From Bacillota bacterium (GTDB taxonomy: Bacteria > Bacillota > Bacilli > Paenibacillales > NBRC-103111): a stretch of 64,000 nt of DNA. Position numbers and translations under genes: made by a program. This document shows, in pieces, positions 24,737 through 33,201 of the stretch. Within the stretch, counting starts at the first letter, position 1, and each line of letters starts with the position of its first letter. A model generated the notes under the pieces. The model was not told the origin of the DNA and did not search any database. It worked only from the letters and a program-made list of their open reading frames with translations. The stretch spans positions 155,073 to 219,072 of the forward strand of contig JAEWIS010000039.1 of assembly GCA_023386955.1 (NCBI GenBank). Reading direction: 5' to 3'.

Positions 24737-26233
24737 TCAGTTCTCTACATACAAAACCTGATGCTCCTCCGCAAGCACGGCCCGCAGTTCCTCATACCCT
24801 ACATGCTGGACGATGCCGTCCCCATCCAGCGCCAGTGCAGCCGCGGCGGCAGCCGATTGTCCCAGGATCATAAAGACCGGCTCCATTCGGATCGAGCCGT
24901 AGGCCGCATGCGTAGCGGAGACACAGACCGGTACGATCAGATTGGTGCATTCCGCTTCCTTCGGGACAACCGCCCGGTAGCTGATGGGATAAGGAGCCTT
25001 CAATTTGATATAAAACCCGCCCTCTGTGCTGACATGCCCGTCCTCATTCACATAGTATTGGGTGTGATGCGAGTCCATGGCAAAGGAGCCCATCCCGATG
25101 GAATCCGGCACCGGGTTTTCCAGCCGGACCACGTGCTCCGTCACCACATAATCGCTTACCATTCTGCGGGACTCTCTGACGTACAGCTGGGGAGTCCAAT
25201 GGCCAGTCTCGGTAAACTCATCCCTGGGCAATCCCCACGGCTTATAGACCGCACGGATTTCCTCCGGCACACGCGGGTGGTTCTGGATGGTCCAGACATA
25301 CCCCTGCTGATAAACCAGGTGGTCCTTCCAGATCTGTTCCCGCGTCTGGTAATCCGCCTCGGCATAGCTGTGGTTCATCCCGTTGTAGTCCGTGGAGATG
25401 CCGCTGTTATTATTGGAATCCGTCTTATCCGGGGTGACCAGGTTTAACTTAAAGAACTTGGTGCTTTGCCCCTGCTCAATAGCCCGGAACAAAATTTCGT
25501 AATCCGCTTCGTTATATCCCTCCGGCTTTTCGATCTCTATGCGGTTGTCCGGATTGTTGGTCAGACACATGCGGAAGTTATAGGCCTGAAGCTTGTTGTC
25601 CCCATCGCCGATATCGCCGCCCCGGTCCGGATTCACACGCAGCAGCAAGCCGCTTTCGGGTACTCCTTTGACCACATAGGGATCGATCCCGCCAGGCAGC
25701 TCATTGCCGGGATGAATGCCGTTTAAGGTCTCCCCGTATTGAGAATTGGACTCCCGGCCTACAAAATAGGCTACGTCCGATTTGCCCAGCAGATCCCCTT
25801 CATACGTGGCATCGATAAACACCTTGCCCCGATAGACGTTCCCGGATTCCATGCGAATGGATTGGATAGTGCCTCCAAGCTTCTCCACCCCGTCGATAAG
25901 CTCAAGCCTTTCCCCGTACATAACCTCGATGCTATGTTCCGCCACAAATTCCTGCAGCACCTCAAGCGCTACCTTGGGTTCGAACAGCCAACGTGCTCCG
26001 TCCTGCCCATATTTCCGGGCGACCCGCCGGTAAAACTCCAGGGACAAACCTCCGATGGCTTCCTTCATGCCTACGTCCGTATCTCCCAGTCCTCCGGTGG
26101 TCAAACCGCCAATCCGGTTGCTGGATTCGATTACGACTACGCTTTTGCCCATTTTTTTGGCCTGGACAGCCGCCATAATGCCTGCAGCCGTACCTCCGTA
26201 AATCACGATATCCGCTTGTTTATCCTGTCCCAC
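24737..26233 (-). CDS. FAD-dependent oxidoreductase (FAD_oxidored family)
   Basis: A 498-residue protein with the Rossmann FAD signature DIVIYGGTAAGIMAAVQAKKMG at the N-terminus, then the GGLTTGGLG motif near residue 43 and ATYEGDLL near 140, both typical of the FAD_oxidored family of Gram-positive and Bacteroidetes carbohydrate loci. C-terminal IRMEPVFMILGQSAAAAAAL closes the FAD domain. Substrate unknown; family members oxidise sugars or sugar-derived hydroxyls (inference). Start is a GTG at 26233 with GGAGGGG upstream. Confidence 0.82.
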   Translation of the reverse strand: MGQDKQADIVIYGGTAAGIMAAVQAKKMGKSVVVIESSNRIGGLTTGGLGDTDVGMKEAIGGLSLEFYRRVARKYGQDGARWLFEPKVALEVLQEFVAEHSIEVMYGERLELIDGVEKLGGTIQSIRMESGNVYRGKVFIDATYEGDLLGKSDVAYFVGRESNSQYGETLNGIHPGNELPGGIDPYVVKGVPESGLLLRVNPDRGGDIGDGDNKLQAYNFRMCLTNNPDNRIEIEKPEGYNEADYEILFRAIEQGQSTKFFKLNLVTPDKTDSNNNSGISTDYNGMNHSYAEADYQTREQIWKDHLVYQQGYVWTIQNHPRVPEEIRAVYKPWGLPRDEFTETGHWTPQLYVRESRRMVSDYVVTEHVVRLENPVPDSIGMGSFAMDSHHTQYYVNEDGHVSTEGGFYIKLKAPYPISYRAVVPKEAECTNLIVPVCVSATHAAYGSIRMEPVFMILGQSAAAAAALALDGDGIVQHVGYEELRAVLAEEHQVLYVEN

Positions 26234-26407
26234 GTTACCCCTCCTCCATAGTGGCCTTCCTTAGTAATATGATTATAAGTCTCCTTCGGAGGGGGCGTGA
26301 ATGATGGATCTTCCTTTTTCAGTTGATGAATCTTACTGTTTTTGCATTGGTGCCTGTATCCTGCTAAGGTAGAGGAAATAGGAGGAAAGCCATAAGGAGG
26401 TTTGACC

Positions 26408-27142
26408 ATGAAAGTGAGGATTATTGGACGCTGGGGCGCTTATCCCGCTGCAGGGGAAGCCAGTGCCTCTTACCTGCTGGAAGCAGGGGACCGGCAGCTT
26501 CTGCTGGACTGCGGCAGCGGAGCCTTAAGCGCGCTGCAGCGTTTTGTTCCGCTGAGCGAGTTGTCATCGGTTGTCATCAGCCATCACCATCACGACCATG
26601 TAGCCGATCTGGGCTGTTTGCAGTACGCCTGCCTTGTGGAAACCGACCTGATGAAGCGGCAGCGGCCCTTGCGGATTTTGCTGCCGCGGGAGAAGGAGGG
26701 GGATTGGCCGTTGAAGGAAATGAAAGGGACCTATGCGGAGGGAATTTCCCATACCGCCAGCCTGACGGAGGAGAACGGGCTACGTCTCCGTTTTTTCCAG
26801 ACGGACCATGACGGCTATTGCCTGGGGATGCGGATTGAAGCAGAGGGCAGGGTGCTGGTGTATACAGCCGATACCCGCTATAACGAGGCTCTGTTGCCTT
26901 GGCTTCAGGACGCAGACCTGCTCATTGCGGAAAGCTCCTTCTACAACGGGCAGGAGGCAGCGCGTTATGGACATATGACAGCTGCGGAGGCAGCCCGGTT
27001 GGCAGCCAAGGCAGGAGCCAAACGGCTGGTGCTCACCCATCTCCCCCATTTTGGGGAGCTCAGCCTGCTCCGGGAAGAAGCCGCAGCCGAATTCGGAAGG
27101 GAGATTATTCTCCCTGAGCCCGGCATGCAGCTCACCGTTTAA
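26408..27142 (+). CDS. Metallo-beta-lactamase-fold hydrolase (RNase Z/YhfI-like)
   Basis: A 244-residue MBL-fold protein. Zinc ligands are visible: SHHHHDHVADL near residue 57, the aspartate in YTADTRYN near 154, and THLPHFGE near 215. The family (YhfI/ElaC-related) includes phosphodiesterases, but the exact substrate is open. SD AAGGAGG lies 7 bp before the ATG at 26408; an in-frame TTG at 26402 is less likely. It is divergent from the FAD oxidoreductase. Confidence 0.85.
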   Translation: MKVRIIGRWGAYPAAGEASASYLLEAGDRQLLLDCGSGALSALQRFVPLSELSSVVISHHHHDHVADLGCLQYACLVETDLMKRQRPLRILLPREKEGDWPLKEMKGTYAEGISHTASLTEENGLRLRFFQTDHDGYCLGMRIEAEGRVLVYTADTRYNEALLPWLQDADLLIAESSFYNGQEAARYGHMTAAEAARLAAKAGAKRLVLTHLPHFGELSLLREEAAAEFGREIILPEPGMQLTV

Positions 27143-27146
27143 CAAC

Positions 27147-27178
27147 AAAAAATCCGCAGACTCTGCGGATTTTTTTGT
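27147..27178. terminator. bidirectional terminator
   Basis: ATCCGCAGA/TCTGCGGAT-type stem (27151-27171) with A-run on the left and T-run on the right, between the convergent MBL-fold and acyltransferase genes. Confidence 0.9.
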
Positions 27179-27200
27179 GAAGCGGACGGGCCGCCACTCT

Positions 27201-28301
27201 TTATTTCGCCACCGTTAAATGCTGGTCGGCAGCCGGATTGCGTATCCGTTTGCCACGGGTGGTTACACCCAGCTTGCCTACTATAAACTCCCCGGCCGGG
27301 TGGCGAGTCAGCAGGTAGGTGGAAACCATGGACAGCACTAGTGCCGATACGGACAGATACAGGATATAAACCGATAGATTCCAATGCACACGGATGCCCT
27401 GGGGCAGAACCTTGAAGGCCTTATGGAGAACCGCAATGAAGAAAACATGAAGCCAGTAGATGCCGAAGGAATAGGAGCTCACCGTCTCCAGCCAACGGGG
27501 AACAAACCTTGCCTTAGCCGTCAGCGCGAAGATAAAGAAACAAAGCAGCACCGTATACACCAGCACATCCACACGCTTGGAGCCAAACGGGAACAGGCCT
27601 GTCTGTGCCGACAGCAGCACTGCTGCCGCTCCTGCTGCACTTCCAATAAAAAGGTGCAGCCTGTATGGACTCAGCTTGCGCCGGTACCAATCCAGATTCT
27701 GCCCCACATGGCAAGCCAGCACATAATAGAAAATCCAGGCGAAGAAGGGCAGCCACCATACGCTGACAGGAAGCGAAACCTTTTGCCAAAGAAGGGCAAC
27801 GATCAGTAAATAACCTGCATTGATCAACAACGAATAAGGAAGCAGCCGCCGGAAGGGAATGGCCTTCACCAGCCTGTGAAACCCAATATGGAGCAGGTAA
27901 AACTGGAAGATAATCAGAATGAAATATCCATGAAATTGCCCCAGCACGATATTCTGCCATATTTTCACCAGCAGGGGACTGAAGGAGCCCTCAATGGCGC
28001 AGGCCAGCGCTGCATAAAAAACACCCATAATGACATAAGGAACCAGAATGTACTTGGTTCTTTTCACCAAAAAACCCTCCGGCGTGCCCTGAGGGTAAGC
28101 ATGGGACAGGACCAAGGCGGAGATAAACACAAACATAGGTGTGCCAAACAACAAAAGCTCCGTCACCGTTTTCCATACATTGAGGGTCGCTCCGCTTTCT
28201 GTATCCAGAAAGGGGTACCAATTCAAGGATGAGGAGATGGAATGACCCAGAACAATACTTAAACAAGCGATGGCCCGGAGAAAAAAAACTTCCCTAATCA
28301 T
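27201..28301 (-). CDS. Acyltransferase 3 family membrane protein
   Basis: About 366 residues with ten hydrophobic helices and the N-terminal family motif FLRAIACLSIVLGHS, whose His is the catalytic residue of acyltransferase-3 proteins (OatA/WecH/OafA type). These O-acylate surface glycans or peptidoglycan. No extracellular SGNH domain follows, so it is the membrane-only class. A good promoter with overlapping repeats lies about 130 bp upstream. Confidence 0.88.
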   Translation of the reverse strand: MIREVFFLRAIACLSIVLGHSISSSLNWYPFLDTESGATLNVWKTVTELLLFGTPMFVFISALVLSHAYPQGTPEGFLVKRTKYILVPYVIMGVFYAALACAIEGSFSPLLVKIWQNIVLGQFHGYFILIIFQFYLLHIGFHRLVKAIPFRRLLPYSLLINAGYLLIVALLWQKVSLPVSVWWLPFFAWIFYYVLACHVGQNLDWYRRKLSPYRLHLFIGSAAGAAAVLLSAQTGLFPFGSKRVDVLVYTVLLCFFIFALTAKARFVPRWLETVSSYSFGIYWLHVFFIAVLHKAFKVLPQGIRVHWNLSVYILYLSVSALVLSMVSTYLLTRHPAGEFIVGKLGVTTRGKRIRNPAADQHLTVAK

Positions 28302-28428
28302 AAAACCTTACGCCTCCTCTAATCGGTTTTTCCAAAAACCTCTACATTCCAATTGGCTTGTTGCATATGGGGACCCCCCTATTATTGTTACATTTTGTAT
28401 CATGAATGGAATTATTTCTCTTTCATTT

Positions 28429-28462
28429 GATACAGTATGTATCTGGCGATACAGTTTGTCAA
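28429..28462 (-). promoter_or_regulatory. promoter of the acyltransferase gene with palindrome
   Basis: On the minus strand TTGACA (28462-28457), 17-bp spacer, CATACT (28439-28434). The -10 lies inside GATACA-N3-TGTATC (28429-28443), and ACTGTATC occurs again within the spacer, so a repressor may bind here. Confidence 0.6.
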
Positions 28463-28497
28463 TCCTTTTTCGCGTTTTTAGTTCCACGTACCCAGCC

Positions 28498-28521
28498 AAC
28501 CGCCTCCAGGGTGGTTATAAT
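28498..28521 (+). promoter_or_regulatory. -10 box and inverted repeat before the aldo/keto reductase
   Basis: TATAAT (28516-28521) is preceded directly by AACCGCC-N5-GGTGGTT (28498-28516), an inverted repeat with one mismatch in seven. The placement between -35 and -10 recalls MerR-family operators, but no MerR gene is near. Confidence 0.4.
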
Positions 28522-28574
28522 GTAATGATGCGCAAATACAAGCTTTAACACTCACTGGAAGGAGCGATTCACCG

Positions 28575-29414
28575 ATGCACACCATTCCAAATCTCTCATT
28601 ACATGACGGACTCACCCTTCCCGCAATCGGTTTTGGAACCTACAGCTTGAAGGGCGAGGCCGGGGTAGCCGGCATAAAAAGCGCCATTGAGCTGGGCTAT
28701 CGTCTGTTGGATTCCGCTTTCCGCTATGAGAACGAAGGGACAGTGGGAGAGGCAGTTCGGCAGGCCTCCGTGCCAAGGGACGAGCTCGTGATCTGTTCGA
28801 AGCTGCCCGGCAAACGCCACGCCTACCAGGAAGCGCTGGAAACTGTTCAGGAATCTCTGTATCGAGGCCGTCTGGACTACTATGACCTGTATTTGATCCA
28901 TTGGCCCAATCCGCGGATCAATCTCTATGTGGAAGCCTGGCAGGCATTGATCGAGGCGAAAAAACGGGGTTATGTCCGCTCCATCGGCGTCTGCAATTTC
29001 CTGCCGGAGCATATCGAGCGGCTGGTGGCGGAAACGGGCGTGAAACCCAGCCTGAATCAAATTGAGCTGCACCCGTACTTCAATCAGGAGGAGCTGCGGA
29101 AGTGGCATAAGGAGCAGCAGATTGTTACAGAATCCTGGAGCCCCTTGGGGCGGAGCACCGGTATGCTGGAGCAGCCGGAAATCACCGGAATTGCCCGGCG
29201 TTATGGCAAAACTCCCTCCCAGGTAGTGCTGCGCTGGCATATCCAGCTGGGTGCCCTGCCGATTCCCCGGGCACGCTCTGCTGAGCATCAGCAGGAGAAC
29301 CTGGAGGTGTTCGATTTTGAGCTGACACCGGAGGAAATGGCTTTGATCAACGGATTGACCCGGGCCGACGGACGGCTGCAGGATCAGGACCCGGCGGTGT
29401 ATGAGGAATTCTAG
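28575..29414 (+). CDS. Aldo/keto reductase
   Basis: A 279-residue NADPH-dependent AKR, class AKR5-like. Motifs: GFGTYSLKG near residue 19, DSAFRYENEGTVGEA (Asp and Tyr of the catalytic tetrad) near 46, CSKLPG (Lys) near 75, LIHWPN (His) near 107, and ESWSPLGRSTG near 190. It probably reduces aldehydes or methylglyoxal-like compounds. An isolated transcription unit with its own terminator. Confidence 0.92.
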   Translation: MHTIPNLSLHDGLTLPAIGFGTYSLKGEAGVAGIKSAIELGYRLLDSAFRYENEGTVGEAVRQASVPRDELVICSKLPGKRHAYQEALETVQESLYRGRLDYYDLYLIHWPNPRINLYVEAWQALIEAKKRGYVRSIGVCNFLPEHIERLVAETGVKPSLNQIELHPYFNQEELRKWHKEQQIVTESWSPLGRSTGMLEQPEITGIARRYGKTPSQVVLRWHIQLGALPIPRARSAEHQQENLEVFDFELTPEEMALINGLTRADGRLQDQDPAVYEEF

Positions 29415-29429
29415 GCATGTGCAGCAAAA

Positions 29430-29480
29430 AGCCCCATCCTCCTGCCGTATATTCTGCGGCAATCGGATGGGGCTATTGTT
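29430..29480 (+). terminator. terminator of the aldo/keto reductase
   Basis: Perfect 10-bp stem AGCCCCATCC (29430-29439) with GGATGGGGCT (29465-29474) and an inner CCG/CGG stem; followed by ATTGTTT. The A-run on the left allows use by the convergent lacI-type gene. Confidence 0.75.
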
Positions 29481-29491
29481 TGGTTCCGCTA

Positions 29492-30535
29492 TTAGGGAAG
29501 CCGTGGCGCCTGCGCCAGACTGGGCCGGGGAAGGAAGGAGGCTGCGAGCTGTATCTCCTTTGGAGCTTCCGCTGCCGGTTCCGGCACAAGGGAATCAGGA
29601 GCGGTGAGCTCCGGCTCCTCGATCAGCCGAAGCAGCAGCTCCATGGCCTGATGAGCGGCCTTCTCCCGGGGATAATCCAGAGTGGCAATGGGCGGATGGG
29701 TTTCGCTGACCATCAGGATGTTCTCCGAGCTGATGATGGAGAGCTTCTCCGGCACGGTCCAGCCCCGCTCCCGGCAAGCGGAGCAAGCTCCGATGGCCGT
29801 TAAGTCATTGGCGCAAACCAGGGCAGTGAATGCCGGTTCAGCCGGAAGCTCCAGCAGATGCTCCCGGGCGGACTCGTAGCGTCCCCCGTCTTCCAGCCAA
29901 TCACACCAGAGTGTAACGTCCCGCGCTATTTCCTCCACCGCTGCTGCGAAGGCCCTCATACGCGGATAAAGCGGAGCAGACAGCACTCCAGGCCCAATAT
30001 ACGCTATATGACGGTGCCCCAGACGGATGAGCTCCGCCACCACCTGACGGTAAGCAGCAGCCCAATCCACATCAATAATATGGACGTTGGCGCTGGCCTT
30101 CCCGGGGGCCATGACGGATACCACGGGAATGCCCTTCTTCCGGAAGGAAGCCAGTGTCTCTTCCTTCAAGCTTTGCCCCAGCAGAACAATGCCATCCACA
30201 CGACCGGCCAATTGGGCCAGCAGCTCCTGCTCACGGTCAGCGTCATAGCTCCGGTAGGCAATCATATAGCCATGCTTGCGGGCCGCTTCCTCCAAATGCA
30301 GGAGAATCCCCGCCTCGAAGGGATTGCCGATGAAATTGGTGAGCACAGCCAGCTGGCCGCTCTTGCGGGTCTTCAGGCTGCGGGCCGTCAGATTGGGCGT
30401 GTAGCCCAGCTCCTCCATGGCCGCCAGTACCTTGCGGCGGGTCTCCTCCTTGACGAAGCTTTTATTGTTCAGCACATACGACACAACAGCCACGGACACT
30501 CCTGCCAGCCGCGCCACATCATTGCGAGTTGCCAT
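29492..30535 (-). CDS. LacI-family transcriptional regulator
   Basis: A 347-residue repressor: N-terminal HTH RNDVARLAGVSVAVVSYVLNN with hinge helix near residue 50, followed by a periplasmic-binding-protein-like sugar sensor domain. The start is the ATG at 30535 with AAGGAG upstream; the longer frame has no SD. Its product is the best candidate to bind the three perfect TTTACTCGAGTAAA sites of this locus, since LacI-family operators are palindromes with a central CG. Confidence 0.92.
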   Translation of the reverse strand: MATRNDVARLAGVSVAVVSYVLNNKSFVKEETRRKVLAAMEELGYTPNLTARSLKTRKSGQLAVLTNFIGNPFEAGILLHLEEAARKHGYMIAYRSYDADREQELLAQLAGRVDGIVLLGQSLKEETLASFRKKGIPVVSVMAPGKASANVHIIDVDWAAAYRQVVAELIRLGHRHIAYIGPGVLSAPLYPRMRAFAAAVEEIARDVTLWCDWLEDGGRYESAREHLLELPAEPAFTALVCANDLTAIGACSACRERGWTVPEKLSIISSENILMVSETHPPIATLDYPREKAAHQAMELLLRLIEEPELTAPDSLVPEPAAEAPKEIQLAASFLPRPSLAQAPRLP

Positions 30536-30643
30536 ATCCTTCTCCTTGCTGTTCCATTGCTTGTTCCCCGGTCCCCGCTTAAGCACGGTACAGGACAGGG
30601 CTGCTTATCCTAAGTCTATCCGTTTCCGGGGAAAATGCAATCC

Positions 30644-32956
30644 TTACGAATAGCAGCGGATTTCGTAGATGGCGGCTGACGGGTCGCCGTTGGTAGCATG
30701 GATCACCACCCGGAGCTTCGACAACTGAACCGGCGTATTTAGCACATGCTTCCGCTGTCGCTGGTAGTTGCCCTTCACCTGCAGAATCTCCCGGAAGCCA
30801 TCGCCATCATCCGCCAGAATGCTGTAATCCCTGGCACATTGGGGATCGCGGTAGAAGGGCGGGTAATTATGGTATTCCGTCAGCAGATGCCCGGGGAAGG
30901 TTAGCTCAATCTCCCGAATCTCCACCTCACGGCTCCAATCCAGCTCCAACCATTGGGCTAAGGGCTGACGGGGGTCGGACCGCCACAGATGGACCGATTC
31001 CCGGGGACGGGTTACGCCGCTCAGAACATTCTCAGGGCCGTAACACCGCTGGGCCGGCTCTATCTTAAAGCTGTGAGCGTGGAATTGGCTGCGCATTTGG
31101 CCATTGCCCATATCCCAGGCCGAAACATGTCCCGGCTCCACACCTCCGGCTCTCACCCAGTCTATGGCGGGGTTGGCATCCAGATCCAAGCGCACATAAC
31201 CAGGCATAAGCCCCTCAATATCCTCATTCCATTCAATCCAGTGGGGTCCGCCCGGCGGCACGGACAGCTCTGTAGACGCAAGGATGAAGCCCGTATCGCA
31301 CCGGTAATCCCACAGATTTTCCACCGGAACAACCCTTGCACCCACTTTTTGCACCGTATCCGATATGTTCAGAAGACATACAGACAGCTTGCGGATTGCT
31401 CCGCCTCCTACCGCAATCCATTGTCCACGGGCTGCGTCCAGACGGTTCCATTGCGTCTCTTTCTTATCCAGATCTAGCTTCTTGGGCTTCGTATCTCCCC
31501 AGCCCTTCAACAGAACGGTCCCCGCATTCCGGAAATCCGGCCCCATTCCGTAGAGCTCCGCTTCACTGCTGGCGCTGACCCTGGCCTCCCGGGCCAAGTC
31601 TTCTGGGTCCTCGTTCCGGCCGTTAGGCAGGTAACAGCCGTCCCGGAGAAGAACCTGCTTCAGCGCAGCACTGTGGTCTCTGGCATACTCCTTCACCGGC
31701 AGCTTCTCCGCAAGCGCCAGCGCAGCGGCTGTGCCTACCGCCTGGCCCATCAGAGCGGTGGTGCCCATAACACGTACCGTTCCCAGCGCAGCATGGGTCA
31801 CGCTGACATTGCGTCCGGCCATCATCAGATTGTCTACATCCTTGGATAAGCAGATGCTAAGCGGGATGCCGTAGGGACCGCAGTAGCTTTTTACATTGTA
31901 ATCCCCTTGGTAACCAGCCGCGGAATCGGGCTCGCTGGTAGGGGCCAAGAGACCACCCGGCGTATGCAGGTCCAGGAACCAGCCGCCGAAGGCCACCTCA
32001 TCCTCGAACACTCTGCGCCCCATCACATCATGCTCGGTCATGAAATACTCGCCCATAATCCGGCGTGATTCCCGTTTGCCGGGGACCTGCCCGATCCAAT
32101 CCAGCGCATAGTTGGCGGCCAGTTCCCGGGTCTCCGGGTCCTTGTTCTTGATCCAGTCCCATACTCCCAGCGTATGGCGGGTAAGCTCATGGCGGATATC
32201 CTCCGCGTCATGAATGGTGTCCCAGGGAATCCCGATCTCCAGCCACCAATAACCGCCGCGGATATCATAGGGGGGACGGCCCTGCTTATAGAAAAAGTCC
32301 GGATGATCGTACTTTACCGCCCATTCGGGAGCTTCGAAGGGAACGGGATAGCCCATATTCTTAGCCTTAAAATGAATGGAATTGCCCATGGTATCCTTGC
32401 TGGCCTCCAGGGGAGCATGGGGCTCGTTGAATTCATCCCGGCCCTCCGAGCCCATGCGCCATTGGCAGCCGGCCAGATGGGCGACAATACCGTCGCCGGT
32501 GCAGTCAATGAACGTATCGGCACTCACCACAAGCTCTGTTTCGGCATTGGCCACAAGCCCCGTCACGGTCCGGATCCGTCGTTTGCCATCCATTTCCACG
32601 CGGGAAACGGGTGTGTTCACATGGAAGGTGAGATTAGGGGTTTTCACCGCCATATCATACATAACCATGTCCCACACGCTATTGGTCCAGCCGTTCTCCA
32701 TAATCAGCTCATGGTTGCGGGCCCTCTCTTCAATCAGCAGCTCCGAAATAATCCCCGTCTCCCGGGCATAAGCATGAAAGCAAGCCGCACCGTGGGGGGT
32801 CACCCGGATTTCCGACGAGCTGTTGCCGCCGAATACCGGACGGTCTTGAATCAGACAGGTTTGGGCTCCATGCCGGGCTGCTGCCACTGCCGCACAAAAG
32901 CCGGCCAGACCGCCTCCGATGACGGCCACTTCATAATGCTCCTTCAGGGTTTTCAT
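30644..32956 (-). CDS. FAD-dependent oxidoreductase with C-terminal discoidin-like region
   Basis: A 770-residue protein. Residues about 5-450 are an FAD_oxidored domain: VAVIGGGLAGFCAAVAAARHG, then RPVFGGNSSSEIRVTPHG and FIDCTGDGIVAHLAG, ending in MGQAVGTAAALA. The last 150 residues look like a beta-sandwich of F5/8-discoidin type (SDPRQPLAQWLELDW, then IREIELTFPG), which often binds carbohydrate. It lies in a sugar-uptake locus, so oxidation of an imported or breakdown-derived sugar is plausible (inference). No signal peptide is seen. Two LacI-type operators precede it. Confidence 0.82.
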   Translation of the reverse strand: MKTLKEHYEVAVIGGGLAGFCAAVAAARHGAQTCLIQDRPVFGGNSSSEIRVTPHGAACFHAYARETGIISELLIEERARNHELIMENGWTNSVWDMVMYDMAVKTPNLTFHVNTPVSRVEMDGKRRIRTVTGLVANAETELVVSADTFIDCTGDGIVAHLAGCQWRMGSEGRDEFNEPHAPLEASKDTMGNSIHFKAKNMGYPVPFEAPEWAVKYDHPDFFYKQGRPPYDIRGGYWWLEIGIPWDTIHDAEDIRHELTRHTLGVWDWIKNKDPETRELAANYALDWIGQVPGKRESRRIMGEYFMTEHDVMGRRVFEDEVAFGGWFLDLHTPGGLLAPTSEPDSAAGYQGDYNVKSYCGPYGIPLSICLSKDVDNLMMAGRNVSVTHAALGTVRVMGTTALMGQAVGTAAALALAEKLPVKEYARDHSAALKQVLLRDGCYLPNGRNEDPEDLAREARVSASSEAELYGMGPDFRNAGTVLLKGWGDTKPKKLDLDKKETQWNRLDAARGQWIAVGGGAIRKLSVCLLNISDTVQKVGARVVPVENLWDYRCDTGFILASTELSVPPGGPHWIEWNEDIEGLMPGYVRLDLDANPAIDWVRAGGVEPGHVSAWDMGNGQMRSQFHAHSFKIEPAQRCYGPENVLSGVTRPRESVHLWRSDPRQPLAQWLELDWSREVEIREIELTFPGHLLTEYHNYPPFYRDPQCARDYSILADDGDGFREILQVKGNYQRQRKHVLNTPVQLSKLRVVIHATNGDPSAAIYEIRCYS

Positions 32957-32976
32957 CTTCCTGATTACCTCCTGTA

Positions 32977-32990
32977 TTTACTCGAGTAAA
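32977..32990. promoter_or_regulatory. LacI-type operator O1
   Basis: Perfect palindrome TTTACTCGAGTAAA in the leader, 21 bp before the ATG of the 770-residue FAD oxidoreductase. Exact copies occur at 33042 and 40447. Confidence 0.8.
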
Positions 32991-33041
32991 AATACGGAGA
33001 ATGAGAGGGCCACTCGATTTTATGAACCGGCGGCCTCGTCA

Positions 33042-33078
33042 TTTACTCGAGTAAATATTATCATATTTAGTTTTGCTC
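33042..33078 (-). promoter_or_regulatory. LacI-type operator O2 and adjacent promoter
   Basis: A second exact TTTACTCGAGTAAA (33042-33055) is 65 bp from the first. Just upstream on the minus strand lies GATAAT (33063-33058) with a weak TTGCGG-like -35 about 15 bp before it, so the operator would cover the transcription start. Confidence 0.65.
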
Positions 33079-33201
33079 CGCAATCCGTAAATTTACCCGG
33101 AAAGAGAGTTATTGCCTCTTTTTTTTAGCAAATTGAATGCTGGTATGCTTATATCGGACTCCTGCATGCGTTAGCAATGCGGGAGTCCGCCGTTCTCCAT
33201 T

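Noticed and set aside
28308..28499. 63-codon minus-strand frame before the acyltransferase
   Set aside because: It overlaps the acyltransferase promoter, lacks an SD and has no recognisable features.
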